Positions 8,346-17,307 of a DNA stretch of 64,000 nucleotides are shown piece after piece. The notes below the pieces were generated by a model that was not told the DNA's origin, made no database searches, and saw nothing but the letters and a program-made list of their open reading frames with translations. A program made the position numbers and the translations under genes. Position 1 is the stretch's first letter. The number at the start of each line of letters is the position of its first letter. This DNA is from CAZABP01 sp964483245 (GTDB lineage: Bacteria > Planctomycetota > UBA1135 > UBA2386). The DNA is taken from NCBI GenBank assembly GCA_964483245.1, contig CAZABP010000023.1:1-64000 (forward strand), read 5' to 3'.

Positions 8346-10478
8346 TCACTTCTGTCCGCCGATCTCGGTCGTCATCCCGTTCGAATACGTCAGGCCGAGC
8401 GCGTTCGCCCCCGGGTCGACGCAGACGAACTGCGTGTGCAGGATCAGCCCGACCAGATGCGTCGTGTTCGGCACCTGCAGCTGGACGGCGCCGGTCCCGG
8501 TCCGACCGGTCATCGTCTGGAACGACAGGTCCGGCGAGACGCGCAGGTAGCAGCCATTCGCACCGAGGAACGACAGGTGCAGCGGCAGCGGGATGCGGTC
8601 CCAGTAGGTCTTGCTCGCGCCGACATACAGCACGGCCAGCTTGCTGAACGGCGCGTTCTCGACCGTCATCGCGATCGTGTTGCCGACGGTCGGGTTGCCG
8701 GCGCCATCGTGCAGCGGCGTGCCGTTGCTGCCGGCGCAGCCGGTGGCGAACTTCGTGAACGAGCCGAAGATCACGTCGTCCCAGGTCAGCAGCGCAGCGC
8801 GCACTTCGTCACGCAGCAGCTCGGCCGAAGCCTCGCCGAGTGCGTTCTTCAGCGCGGTCTCGTTGCTGCCGCCGTGCGCGAACGTGCCGGCCGCGTATTC
8901 CTTCTGCACGATCTGGCCGTTGACGACGAACGGCAGCGCGATGTAGCCGCCGATCGACCAGTAGAACTTGCTGTTGACGCCGTAGGAGCCGGCCTTGCAG
9001 GCGACGTCGGTGTTGCTCTTGAACTTCGTGACCATGCTGGCGGGGATCCCGAGCTTGGCCGCTTCCTGGTCGATGATGTTGGTCAGCTTCAGCGTGCCCC
9101 AGGTCGGCCAGCCGCCGGTCCCGTTGACCATCAGGTCGTAGAACTTCTGCCGCTGCGCGCCGAGGTAGCCGCCGGCGACCTGCTTGTGCAGCGTGGCGAT
9201 GTCCCGCAGCGTCAGCTCGTTCGGCGTCGGGCCGCCGCAGCCGATGACGTGGTTGATCCCGGTGCTGCTCATGCCGAGCGAGCTCGCGGTCGCATTCAGC
9301 GCGGCGTAGCCGTAGTAGTCGGCGACGCGGCGGGTGCGGGCGTTGTCGGAGTTCTCCATCATCAGCTTCAGCGTCGTCTCGACCGTCTCGTTGACGACCG
9401 GCGCGCCGCCGTTGGGGCAGGAGTTCCCGGTGATCCCGGTGCCGACGTTCCAGTTCATGCCGAGGCTGAGCGCATTCATCGCGACGCGCTTCATCGCGTG
9501 CACGTGGTAGACCGTCTTCAGCGTGCTGGCCGGCTCGAACACGAAGCTCCCCTGCAGGTCGGCGCGGACGCCGCCACCGATCTGCTCGAGGTAGCAGCCG
9601 GTCGAGGCGTTGGTGCCGCCACGCAGGATGTCGCCGATCCGCGTCTCGAGCGCGTTCGAGTTGTTGACCATGACGACGCAGAACGTGTTGCCGCTCCGCT
9701 CGATGTCGATCGGGCGCGCACCGTTCTGGTTGCACAGCGCAGTCACCTGGCTCAGGCTCTGCCCGTAGTAGAACCACCAATGGCCGCCGGTCGGCTTGAC
9801 GTAGACCGCCGAGAACGTCCCGTTGCCGAGGTCCTCGAGGTCGGTCACGCGCGCGCCGAGGTTCTGCGCCGTGCTGAGCACCTGCGCACCGCTCTGTCCG
9901 ATGTACCACCACCAGGAGCGGGCGTCGCTGCCGGTGTTCTTGATCATGACCGCGACGTAGTAGCGCGTGTTGCCCGACACGTACGAGTCGAGGTCGAGGA
10001 TCCGCATGTTGTTGTTCGCCAGGTACGACGACAGCGTCGCCTGCGTGACGCCGGAGTAGTAACCCCAGCCCTTCGCGTTGTTGCCGGTGTTCGGCACCAT
10101 GACGCAGGCGTAGCGGACGTTGCCGTTGTCGACGTAGCGCTCGAGGTCGATCAGCCGCGCCTGGTTCTGGCTCAGCTTGTCACCGACCTGGTCGAACGTC
10201 AGGCCGTAGTACCACCACCAGCCGCTCGCGTAGGAGCCGGTGTTGCGGACGGCGGCGACCGTCAACGGGTTCGTCATGCCCGGGTCGTATTCGATGTCGA
10301 CGATCCGGTAGCCGGCGTCGATGACGTTGGTCTGGACGTAGCTCGCCGAGACGCCGGTGTACCAGCGCCAGGCGGTCTCTTGGAACATCTCGCGGACCTC
10401 GGGGGCCTGCGCGACGGAAAGGCCGGCCAGTGCAAGTGCGGCCAGCGGGGTACGGAAGGGGATGCGGAAGGACTTCAT
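8346..10478 (-). CDS. Secreted polyglycine-hydrolase-like serine hydrolase (W-rich repeats plus beta-lactamase fold)
   Basis: This 710-residue protein has four parts. A signal peptide ends SVA before Q24. Then come about five repeats of roughly 48 residues rich in Trp and Tyr (GWWWYYG, GWGYYSG, SWWWYIG, HWWFYYG) alternating with ARLIDLERY-like strands; these match the repeat described in fungal polyglycine hydrolases. A class-A-beta-lactamase-like domain has S318-T-L-K321, S377-D-N379 and K495-A-G, spaced as in serine beta-lactamases, but no clear counterpart of the deacylating Glu of class A enzymes. A C-terminal module (about 579-707) is shared with the protein at 61695. A peptidase role on a glycine-rich or cell-wall substrate is inferred. 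A strong terminator follows the gene. Confidence 0.85.
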   Translation of the reverse strand: MKSFRIPFRTPLAALALAGLSVAQAPEVREMFQETAWRWYTGVSASYVQTNVIDAGYRIVDIEYDPGMTNPLTVAAVRNTGSYASGWWWYYGLTFDQVGDKLSQNQARLIDLERYVDNGNVRYACVMVPNTGNNAKGWGYYSGVTQATLSSYLANNNMRILDLDSYVSGNTRYYVAVMIKNTGSDARSWWWYIGQSGAQVLSTAQNLGARVTDLEDLGNGTFSAVYVKPTGGHWWFYYGQSLSQVTALCNQNGARPIDIERSGNTFCVVMVNNSNALETRIGDILRGGTNASTGCYLEQIGGGVRADLQGSFVFEPASTLKTVYHVHAMKRVAMNALSLGMNWNVGTGITGNSCPNGGAPVVNETVETTLKLMMENSDNARTRRVADYYGYAALNATASSLGMSSTGINHVIGCGGPTPNELTLRDIATLHKQVAGGYLGAQRQKFYDLMVNGTGGWPTWGTLKLTNIIDQEAAKLGIPASMVTKFKSNTDVACKAGSYGVNSKFYWSIGGYIALPFVVNGQIVQKEYAAGTFAHGGSNETALKNALGEASAELLRDEVRAALLTWDDVIFGSFTKFATGCAGSNGTPLHDGAGNPTVGNTIAMTVENAPFSKLAVLYVGASKTYWDRIPLPLHLSFLGANGCYLRVSPDLSFQTMTGRTGTGAVQLQVPNTTHLVGLILHTQFVCVDPGANALGLTYSNGMTTEIGGQK

Positions 10479-10586
10479 GGTTGGGATGAGTGGTTGGTTG
10501 GTATGGGTTGCTGACCGGGGAAGCGCAGTCCCACGGCCCGACCCGATCCCAATTCCGGAGGAACGCCGCCGCGTTACGTTCCGGCC

Positions 10587-13118
10587 ATGGACGACGACCG
10601 GCTGGCCCGTCTCGAAGAGCTCGTCCGCATGGCCCTGGCGCGGCTCGACCGCGGCGAAACCGCCTATCCGGCGGCGCTCTGCCCGGACGACCCGGAGCTG
10701 GCGGCGGAGCTGGCCGAGGCGCTCGGGCTGCGGGACCGGATGGACCTGCTGGCCTCGGCGGCCGACCACGACCCGTTCGCTGGGAGGCTGCTGGCCGGGA
10801 GGTATCGGCTCGAGAGCTGCCTGGGGCGCGGCGCGATGGGGGTGGTGTACGCCGGGCAGGACGAGGAGCTCGGGCGGCCGGTCGCGGTCAAGCTGTTCGC
10901 CGCGACGCTGACCGGGGATGCCGCCGCCGAGCAGCGCTTCCTGCGCGAGGCGGAGGCGCTGGCCGCGATCCGCGATCCGCACGTGGTGGCGATCTTCGAC
11001 CGCGGGCGCAGCGGCGAAGGGCTGCTGTACGTCGTCATGGAGCGGCTCGAGGGGGCGACGCTGGCCGAACTGCTGCAGGCGTCGGCGGGGCGGGGGCTGC
11101 GCGAGGCCTGTGCCGAACGGCTCGGGCCGGAAGCCGTTGCGCGCGCGGCGAGTGACCGCGAGCTCGCATTGCGCCTCGCGGCCGACGTCGCTGCGGCGCT
11201 CGAAGCGGCGCACGTGTCCGGCGTCGTGCACCGCGACGTCAAGCCGTCGAACGTGTTCGTGCGGCGCGACGGGCACGCCGTGCTGCTCGACTTCGGGATC
11301 GCGCAGCGCGCCGACACGCGCGACCTGACGCGCACCGGCGCGACGCTCGGGACGCCGTGGTACATGGCGCCGGAGCAGGCGCGCGGCGAGGCGGCGACGC
11401 CGGCGACGGATGTGTACGGACTCGGCGCGACGCTGTACCACCTGCTGACCGGGCGGCCGCCGTTCGACGGGGATCCGGTGCTGGTCGTGGCACGGCTGCC
11501 GATCGACGAGCCGCCGCGCGCCGCATCGCTGGTCACCGGGCTGCCACGCGACGTGCAGGCGATGCTCGACCATGCGCTGGCGAAGGAGCGCGGGCGGCGC
11601 TACGCGAGCGCTGGCGCGCTCGCCGCCGACCTGCGCGCGCACCTCGCCGGGCTGCCGGTGTCGGTGCGGCCGTGGCCGGCGGCGACGCGCGTTTGGCGGC
11701 GCTTCATGCGCGCGCCGGCGAAGCCGCTGTTGGCGGTGGCGGTGTTGGTGTTGGTGGCGGCCGGGTTCTTCGTCGTGCCGGTGTTGCAGCGCGAGGCGGA
11801 GCGGGAGCGCGCGGCGCAGCAGCTCGCGCTCGAAGCGACGCTGCCGCCGCTCTTGGCCTTGGAGGCGAAGCCGGAACTGCGGCACCTGATCCCGGCGCAG
11901 TCGCGCGCGGCCGATCTCGCGAAGCTGGATCAGCTCGTCGCGATTGCGCCGGACGACGTGCCGGCGCGGATGCACCGTGCGGCGTTGCGGCTGGACAGCG
12001 GGGAGCACGCGGGAGCGCTGGAGGACCTGCGTGTGGTCGTGCGGCAGCAGGAGGATCCGTACCTGGATGAGTTGGCCAGGCGGTTTGCGCGGGCGGATGC
12101 CAAGGTCGTCGGGGTTGCTGCGATCGACTGGAGCGGTCTGCCGGAGCCGGCAAGTGCGGTCGGACGCTATGCCGCCGGGTTCGACCTGCTGCGGCGGCGC
12201 GCGCCGCAGGGGTACGAGGAGCGCGCGGTGGCGTTGTTGCAGGAGGCCGCGAAGGAGATGCCGGCGGCGAACGATCTGCTGCTGATCGCGCTGGTCAATC
12301 TGGGTGAGCAGAAGCAGGAGCTGGCGCTCTTCACGCAGGCGCGTGAGCTCGCGCAGGCGCGCGAGCGGGAGCTGGAGCGCGAAACGGCGCGGACGCTGGC
12401 GATGCGTGGAGTCGCGTTCATCGTCGAGAAGCGCTACCGGGACGCAATCGAGGTGCTGCGGCGTGCGGATGAACTGTGCCCCGACCAGCACGGGCCGCTG
12501 AACAACCTCGGGATTGCGCTGCAACGGACCAACCAACTCGCGGAAGCGGCAGCGATCCTGGAGCGCGCGAAGCGAGTGCGGCCGTTCTTCTCGAACACGT
12601 ACATCACGCTGGCGCGGGTCAGGCGTGACCAGGCGCGTTACGACGATGCGTTTGCTCTTGCGGATGCTCTGCCGGACGACGATCCGGAGCGCCTCGCTTG
12701 GGCGCGGCCAGAGCTGCGCGGGACGATCTACTTCTCACGCGCGCTGGCACATTGGGACGCGGAAGACCGTGAGGCGCTGGCAGCGGACGCGGCGCAGGCC
12801 GCGAGCGAGTTCCAGGCCGTCTTCGCTGCCGTTCCAGCGAAACTGCGTCCACGCTACGCGCAGTATCGCGACATGACGTCGATGCTGGCCGCAGGCAGAT
12901 TCGACGACGCAGCGATGCTCTTCCTGCGCCAACTGGAGCGGGAGCCGGACGACGCATACCAGGTCGCCAACCTCGCAGCAGTACTGCCCAAGGATGGGCT
13001 CGACGCCGCGGCGACCCGCAGACTGTTGGCCTGGGTGCACGCGTTGGCTGCACGACTCGCTCCTGCGGATCCGGAGTTCGCCGCGCGCCAGGAAGCCCGG
13101 CGACGCGATCTGCGCTGA
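10587..13118 (+). CDS. Membrane Ser/Thr protein kinase with TPR domain
   Basis: This 843-residue kinase has a helical N-terminus (1-70) of the kind seen in planctomycete kinases, then a complete catalytic domain: glycine loop LGRGAMGVVYAG from L79, K102 in VAVK, HRDVKPSN with D217, LDFG with D235, and GTPWYMAPEQ. One transmembrane helix lies at about 376-399, followed by an extracytoplasmic region with TPR-like helices at about 560-720 (for example HGPLNNLGIALQRTNQLAEA). It is therefore an active-looking receptor kinase whose TPR part may bind peptides or proteins. It is divergent from the polyglycine-hydrolase-like gene (108 bases) and convergent with the GH15 gene. It resembles the kinase at 36621 in architecture. 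Confidence 0.93.
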   Translation: MDDDRLARLEELVRMALARLDRGETAYPAALCPDDPELAAELAEALGLRDRMDLLASAADHDPFAGRLLAGRYRLESCLGRGAMGVVYAGQDEELGRPVAVKLFAATLTGDAAAEQRFLREAEALAAIRDPHVVAIFDRGRSGEGLLYVVMERLEGATLAELLQASAGRGLREACAERLGPEAVARAASDRELALRLAADVAAALEAAHVSGVVHRDVKPSNVFVRRDGHAVLLDFGIAQRADTRDLTRTGATLGTPWYMAPEQARGEAATPATDVYGLGATLYHLLTGRPPFDGDPVLVVARLPIDEPPRAASLVTGLPRDVQAMLDHALAKERGRRYASAGALAADLRAHLAGLPVSVRPWPAATRVWRRFMRAPAKPLLAVAVLVLVAAGFFVVPVLQREAERERAAQQLALEATLPPLLALEAKPELRHLIPAQSRAADLAKLDQLVAIAPDDVPARMHRAALRLDSGEHAGALEDLRVVVRQQEDPYLDELARRFARADAKVVGVAAIDWSGLPEPASAVGRYAAGFDLLRRRAPQGYEERAVALLQEAAKEMPAANDLLLIALVNLGEQKQELALFTQARELAQARERELERETARTLAMRGVAFIVEKRYRDAIEVLRRADELCPDQHGPLNNLGIALQRTNQLAEAAAILERAKRVRPFFSNTYITLARVRRDQARYDDAFALADALPDDDPERLAWARPELRGTIYFSRALAHWDAEDREALAADAAQAASEFQAVFAAVPAKLRPRYAQYRDMTSMLAAGRFDDAAMLFLRQLEREPDDAYQVANLAAVLPKDGLDAAATRRLLAWVHALAARLAPADPEFAARQEARRRDLR

Positions 13119-13129
13119 TTCGCGTCGGC

Positions 13130-14881
13130 CTACATCCAGCTCCGCGCGATCCGGAAGGCCGCGTTGATCAGCCCGACGTGGCTGTAGGTCTGCGGAAAGT
13201 TCCCGCTCTGCTCCATCGAGCCCGGCAGGATGTCCTCGCTGTAGAGCCCGAGCCCGTTGTGCAGCTCGAGCAGGTGCTCGAACAGTTTGCGCGCTTCGTC
13301 GATCCGACCGACGATCGCCAACGACTCGACGAGCCAGAACGAGCAGACCGTGAACGCCGCCTGCGGCACGCCAAAGTCGTCCTCGACCGCGTAACGCCGC
13401 AGCAGGCCGCCATCGATCGCCAGCCGCTTGCGGATCGCCTCGACGTGTGTTTCGGCACGCGCCTTCGGCAGGAATCCCACGTGCACGGCGAGCAGCAGCG
13501 CCGCGTCGAGCTGCGGCTGGTCGGCCGCCTGCACGAGCGCGCCGAGTTGGTCGTTCCAGCAGCGCGTCTCGAGCAGCTTGCCGGCGCACTCGGCCAGGCG
13601 CAGCGCGCGCGCCGCGAGCTCCGGTGAACCGAGCGCATCGCCGATCTCGGCGGCGCGCCGTCCGCCGGCCCAATGCGCGAGCAGCGTGAACCCGTGCAAC
13701 TGCCGCGTCCCGCGCAGCTCCCAGATCCCGGCGTCCGGCTCCTCCATGCGCGCCTCGATCTGGTCGAGCAGCCGGTGCACGAGCCGCAGCGACGCCGAGA
13801 CCGACTCGTCGCCGGAGAACCGCACGTCGAGCAGCATCCGGCTGATCGCGAGGATCATCTCGCCATAGACGTCGTTCTGCGTGTGCAGCCGTGCCTGGTT
13901 GCTGATCCGCACCGGACGGTTGCCGGCGAATCCATCGAGGTGCTCCAGCTCGACTTCCGGTCCGAGCCGGCCGCCGGTGATCGTGTAGACCGGCGCCAAC
14001 ACGCCATCCGAGTCCTCGCAGATGTTGCGCAGGTAGATCAGGAACCGCTCCATCTCCTGCACGTGGCCGATCCGCTCGAATGCGTTCAGCGTGAAGAACG
14101 CATCGCGCAGCCAGCAGAACCGGTAGTCCCAGTTGCGTCCGGAGCCGGGATGCTCCGGCAGGCTCGTCGTCGTCGCGGCGAGCAGCGCGCCGGTGTCCTC
14201 GTACTGGTGCAGCTTCAACACCAGCGCCGAGCGGATCACCTCGCGTTGGTAGTCGCGCGTGATGCGGGTCTGCTTGACCCAGCGCCGCCAGTAGTCGGTG
14301 GTCCGCGACAGGAAGCTCTCGGCCGATTCTTCGAGCGGCGCTTCGAGCGGCTCGCCCCAGGTCAGCACGAAGTGCCGCGACTGCGTCAGCGTGAACGTCC
14401 GTTCCTGCTCGATGTAGCTGAGCGGGACGTTGGTCGTCAGCCGGACCGGCGCCGGCATCCCCTGGTACTGGATGTGGTTGCTCGCCAGGACCGGGCTGCT
14501 CTGTCTGCGCCCGTAGTCGTAGACCGGCCGGCAGCGGACCCGCAGCCGCGGCTCGCCGCTCAGCGGCCGCAGCACGCGCACCAACGACGTCGGTTTGTAG
14601 TAGCGGTTGTAGAGCTCGAAGCGTGGCGCGAAGTCGTACAGCTCGAACGCGCCGTCCGGTCCGTCGAACTGCGTGCGCAGCACGTTGGTGTTCTCGACGT
14701 AGCGCTGGTCGATCTTGCCTTGTGTTGCCGGCTCGACGCTGAACATGCCGCCGCGTTCGCGATCCAGCAGCGGACCGAAGACGAACGAGTCGTCCGGTCT
14801 CGGCCAGCACAGCCACTCGACGGAGCCGTGGTGCAGCAGCGCGCTGTAGGCACAGTTGCCGATGATTCCGAGGTTCCGCAT
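13130..14881 (-). CDS. Glycoside hydrolase family 15 protein (glucoamylase/trehalase-like)
   Basis: This 583-residue protein is a GH15 enzyme with an N-terminal beta-sandwich domain (MRNLGIIGNCAYSALL, typical of the bacterial branch) and an (alpha/alpha)6 barrel. The substrate-pocket motif WDYRFCWLRDA is present, with candidate acid E388 in GIWELRG and base E549 in LYSEDI. Enzymes of this branch hydrolyse trehalose or alpha-glucans with inversion. It is divergent, 45 bases apart, from the trehalose-6-phosphate synthase/phosphatase fusion, so a role as trehalase in the same sugar cycle is the best inference. No signal peptide is visible, which fits a cytoplasmic enzyme. Confidence 0.9.
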   Translation of the reverse strand: MRNLGIIGNCAYSALLHHGSVEWLCWPRPDDSFVFGPLLDRERGGMFSVEPATQGKIDQRYVENTNVLRTQFDGPDGAFELYDFAPRFELYNRYYKPTSLVRVLRPLSGEPRLRVRCRPVYDYGRRQSSPVLASNHIQYQGMPAPVRLTTNVPLSYIEQERTFTLTQSRHFVLTWGEPLEAPLEESAESFLSRTTDYWRRWVKQTRITRDYQREVIRSALVLKLHQYEDTGALLAATTTSLPEHPGSGRNWDYRFCWLRDAFFTLNAFERIGHVQEMERFLIYLRNICEDSDGVLAPVYTITGGRLGPEVELEHLDGFAGNRPVRISNQARLHTQNDVYGEMILAISRMLLDVRFSGDESVSASLRLVHRLLDQIEARMEEPDAGIWELRGTRQLHGFTLLAHWAGGRRAAEIGDALGSPELAARALRLAECAGKLLETRCWNDQLGALVQAADQPQLDAALLLAVHVGFLPKARAETHVEAIRKRLAIDGGLLRRYAVEDDFGVPQAAFTVCSFWLVESLAIVGRIDEARKLFEHLLELHNGLGLYSEDILPGSMEQSGNFPQTYSHVGLINAAFRIARSWM

Positions 14882-14926
14882 CCTGCAGCGGCGCAGGATG
14901 TCCGTTAGGCTGAGCGATCCGCAAGC

Positions 14927-17218
14927 ATGAACTCCGAGGTGGTGAAGGATCGATCACAGCCGCGCGACATCATCGTCGCGAGCAACCGGCTGCCGATCTC
15001 GGTGCGCTTGCCGGGGGCAGCGGCGGCGCGCAGCGCCGGCCGGCGCGGGACGAGCCGCGGCGCGCTGGCAGCACCGGCGTCGATCGAGCTCTCGCGCAGC
15101 TCCGGCGGGCTCGCGGCGGCGCTGTCCGGCGTCGAGGGGATCCGCGCCTGGGTCGGTTGGCCTGGCACCGACGTGCCGGCCGAGCACCAGGAGGAGGTGA
15201 CGGCGCGGCTCCGCGACGACGGGTTCGAGCCGGTGTTCCTGCCGGCGGATCTCGAGCAGCGCTACTACACGCAGACCTGCAACAGCGCGATCTGGCCGCT
15301 GTTCCACTACTTCGCGGATCGTTTCGAGCTCGGGGCGCAGGCGTGGGACGCTTACCGCGAGGCGAACCAACGCTTCGCCGCCGCGATCCTGCAGATCGTG
15401 CGTCCAGGCTCGACGGTCTGGGTGCACGACTTCCATCTGATGCTGGTGCCGCGGCTGCTGCGCGCGGTCCGGCCCGACCTCGAGATCGGATTCTTCCTGC
15501 ACATCCCGTTTCCGTCGTCGGAGGTCTACCGGATCCTGCCGATGCGCGAAGAACTGCTGCAGGGAATGCTCGGCGCCGACTACGTCGGGTTCCATACCAG
15601 CGACTTCGCCCGCCATTTCCGCTCCGCGTGCCTGCGGGTCCTCGGGCTCGAGTCGGAGCCGGATTCGATCCAGTTCGAAGGGCGGCAGGTCACGCTCGGG
15701 GCCGACCCGATCGGGATCGATGCGCCGCACTTCGATCGGATGCTGGCGGATCCGGAGACGGCGCGGCTGTACGACGAGATCTCGCGCCGCTATGGCGACC
15801 GCAAGCTCGTACTCGGCATCGAGCGGCTGGATTACACCAAGGGCATCCTGCTGAAGCTGCGGGCCTTCGACCGGTTCCTCGAGCAACACGGGACGCGCGA
15901 CCGGCGGGTCACGCTGCTGCAGGTGTTGGTGCCGAGCCGGCTCGCGACGCCGGACTATCAGGAGCTGAAGGAGGAGATCGAGCGTGAGGTCGGGCGGATC
16001 AACGGCAAGCACAGCCGGCCGGGGGTCACCCCGATCGAGTACATGCACCGCAGCCTGTCGCCGCAGGAGCTGGTCGCGCTGTACCGATTCGCGGACCTCG
16101 CGGTCGTGACGCCGATCCGCGACGGCATGAACCTGGTCGCGCAGGAGTTCGTCTACTGCCAGAACGCACCGGGGCCGGGGCCGCGCGCGAAAGGGATGCT
16201 GGTGCTGAGCGAGTTCGCCGGGGCGGCGCACTCGCTGGTGCGAGCGCTGCTGACGAATCCATGGAACCTCGAGCAGGCGATGAACCACATCGGGGATGGC
16301 CTGTCGATGCCGGAGGCGGAACGGCTGGCGCGCGTCGAAGCGATGGCGGAGCAGGTCGCTGCGATGCAGGCCGGCGCGTGGGCGCAGGGCTACCTGCGGC
16401 GGCTGCACCGCGCCGTGCAGCGCGACCGTTCGCGGCCGCGCGCCGAGCGGCTCGACGAGCGTGCGACCGAAGCGCTGGTCGAACGCTTCCGCGGCGCGCA
16501 GCGACGCTGGCTGTTCCTGGACTACGACGGCTCACTGCGCGAAGTCACGACGCATCCGGATCAGGCGAGTCCTTCGCGCGAGCTGCGCGAGCTGCTGCGC
16601 CGGTTGGCCGGAGTACCCGGTTGCGAGGTGCACGTCGTCAGCGGGCGCAAGCGGCAGACGATGCTGAGCTGGCTCGGCGACCTGCCGATCCGGCTCTGTG
16701 CCGAGCACGGTCTCGTCGCGCGCGCGCCGGAGCAGGACTGGCAGCAGCGGATCGACGTGGATCTCTCCTGGATGCCGCCGGTCGAACAACTGCTGGGTGC
16801 CGTGACCGATGAGGTGCCTGGCACGATGATCGAACGCAAGTCGGCAGGGATCGCGTGGCACTACCGCGAGGCGGAACCGGACTACGGTGCCTGGCGTGCG
16901 CGCGAGCTGCTGAGCACGCTGCGCGACATGCTGGCGCAGGCGCCGGCCGAGGCGATCAGCGGCCGGCGTGTCATCGAGGTGCGCAGCTCCGGCGTCGACA
17001 AGGGGAGCTACGTGAAGACCGAAGTCGCGCGCGCCGGGCCGGACGACTTCGTGCTCTGCGTCGGGGACGACCGGACGGATCTCGACATGTACGCCGTGCT
17101 GCCGCCGCACGCGGTGTCGATCCATGTCGGCGAGCCTGTCGTCGACTGCCGCTACACGATCGAGAACCCTTCGGCGGTGCGGGCGCTTCTGCGCCGGCTG
17201 GCGGACGCGGGTGGCTGA
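14927..17218 (+). CDS. otsA-otsB: Bifunctional trehalose-6-phosphate synthase/phosphatase
   Basis: This 763-residue fusion makes trehalose in two steps in the cytoplasm. Residues 10-490 are a GT20 synthase that joins UDP-glucose (or another NDP-glucose) and glucose 6-phosphate. Its motifs are SNRLPISVR, SGGLAAAL, WVGWPG, VWVHDFHLMLVPRLLR, HIPFPSSEVYRILP, ERLDYTKGI, RDGMNLVAQEF and VLSEFAGAA. From about 525 a HAD phosphatase follows, with LDYDGSL (nucleophile near D532), VHVVSGRK, CAEHG, GVDKGSYVK and VGDDRTDLDM. The usual T of DYDGT is S here. Such fusions are common in plants and yeast and known in some bacteria. The divergent neighbour is a GH15 trehalase candidate. Confidence 0.96.
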   Translation: MNSEVVKDRSQPRDIIVASNRLPISVRLPGAAAARSAGRRGTSRGALAAPASIELSRSSGGLAAALSGVEGIRAWVGWPGTDVPAEHQEEVTARLRDDGFEPVFLPADLEQRYYTQTCNSAIWPLFHYFADRFELGAQAWDAYREANQRFAAAILQIVRPGSTVWVHDFHLMLVPRLLRAVRPDLEIGFFLHIPFPSSEVYRILPMREELLQGMLGADYVGFHTSDFARHFRSACLRVLGLESEPDSIQFEGRQVTLGADPIGIDAPHFDRMLADPETARLYDEISRRYGDRKLVLGIERLDYTKGILLKLRAFDRFLEQHGTRDRRVTLLQVLVPSRLATPDYQELKEEIEREVGRINGKHSRPGVTPIEYMHRSLSPQELVALYRFADLAVVTPIRDGMNLVAQEFVYCQNAPGPGPRAKGMLVLSEFAGAAHSLVRALLTNPWNLEQAMNHIGDGLSMPEAERLARVEAMAEQVAAMQAGAWAQGYLRRLHRAVQRDRSRPRAERLDERATEALVERFRGAQRRWLFLDYDGSLREVTTHPDQASPSRELRELLRRLAGVPGCEVHVVSGRKRQTMLSWLGDLPIRLCAEHGLVARAPEQDWQQRIDVDLSWMPPVEQLLGAVTDEVPGTMIERKSAGIAWHYREAEPDYGAWRARELLSTLRDMLAQAPAEAISGRRVIEVRSSGVDKGSYVKTEVARAGPDDFVLCVGDDRTDLDMYAVLPPHAVSIHVGEPVVDCRYTIENPSAVRALLRRLADAGG

Positions 17219-17307
17219 CGGATCCAGGGATTCCCTGGGGGTCGGCGGCATCTCGGCGCCGCAGTAGCCTTTCCGACCTCCGCCATCATTCCCCTCGGTT
17301 GGAACCC

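Noticed and set aside
10479..12536. Upstream extension of the polyglycine-hydrolase-like frame to 12536
   Set aside because: The extension is antisense to the kinase at 10587 and Arg/His-rich; the real start at 10478 gives a clear signal peptide.
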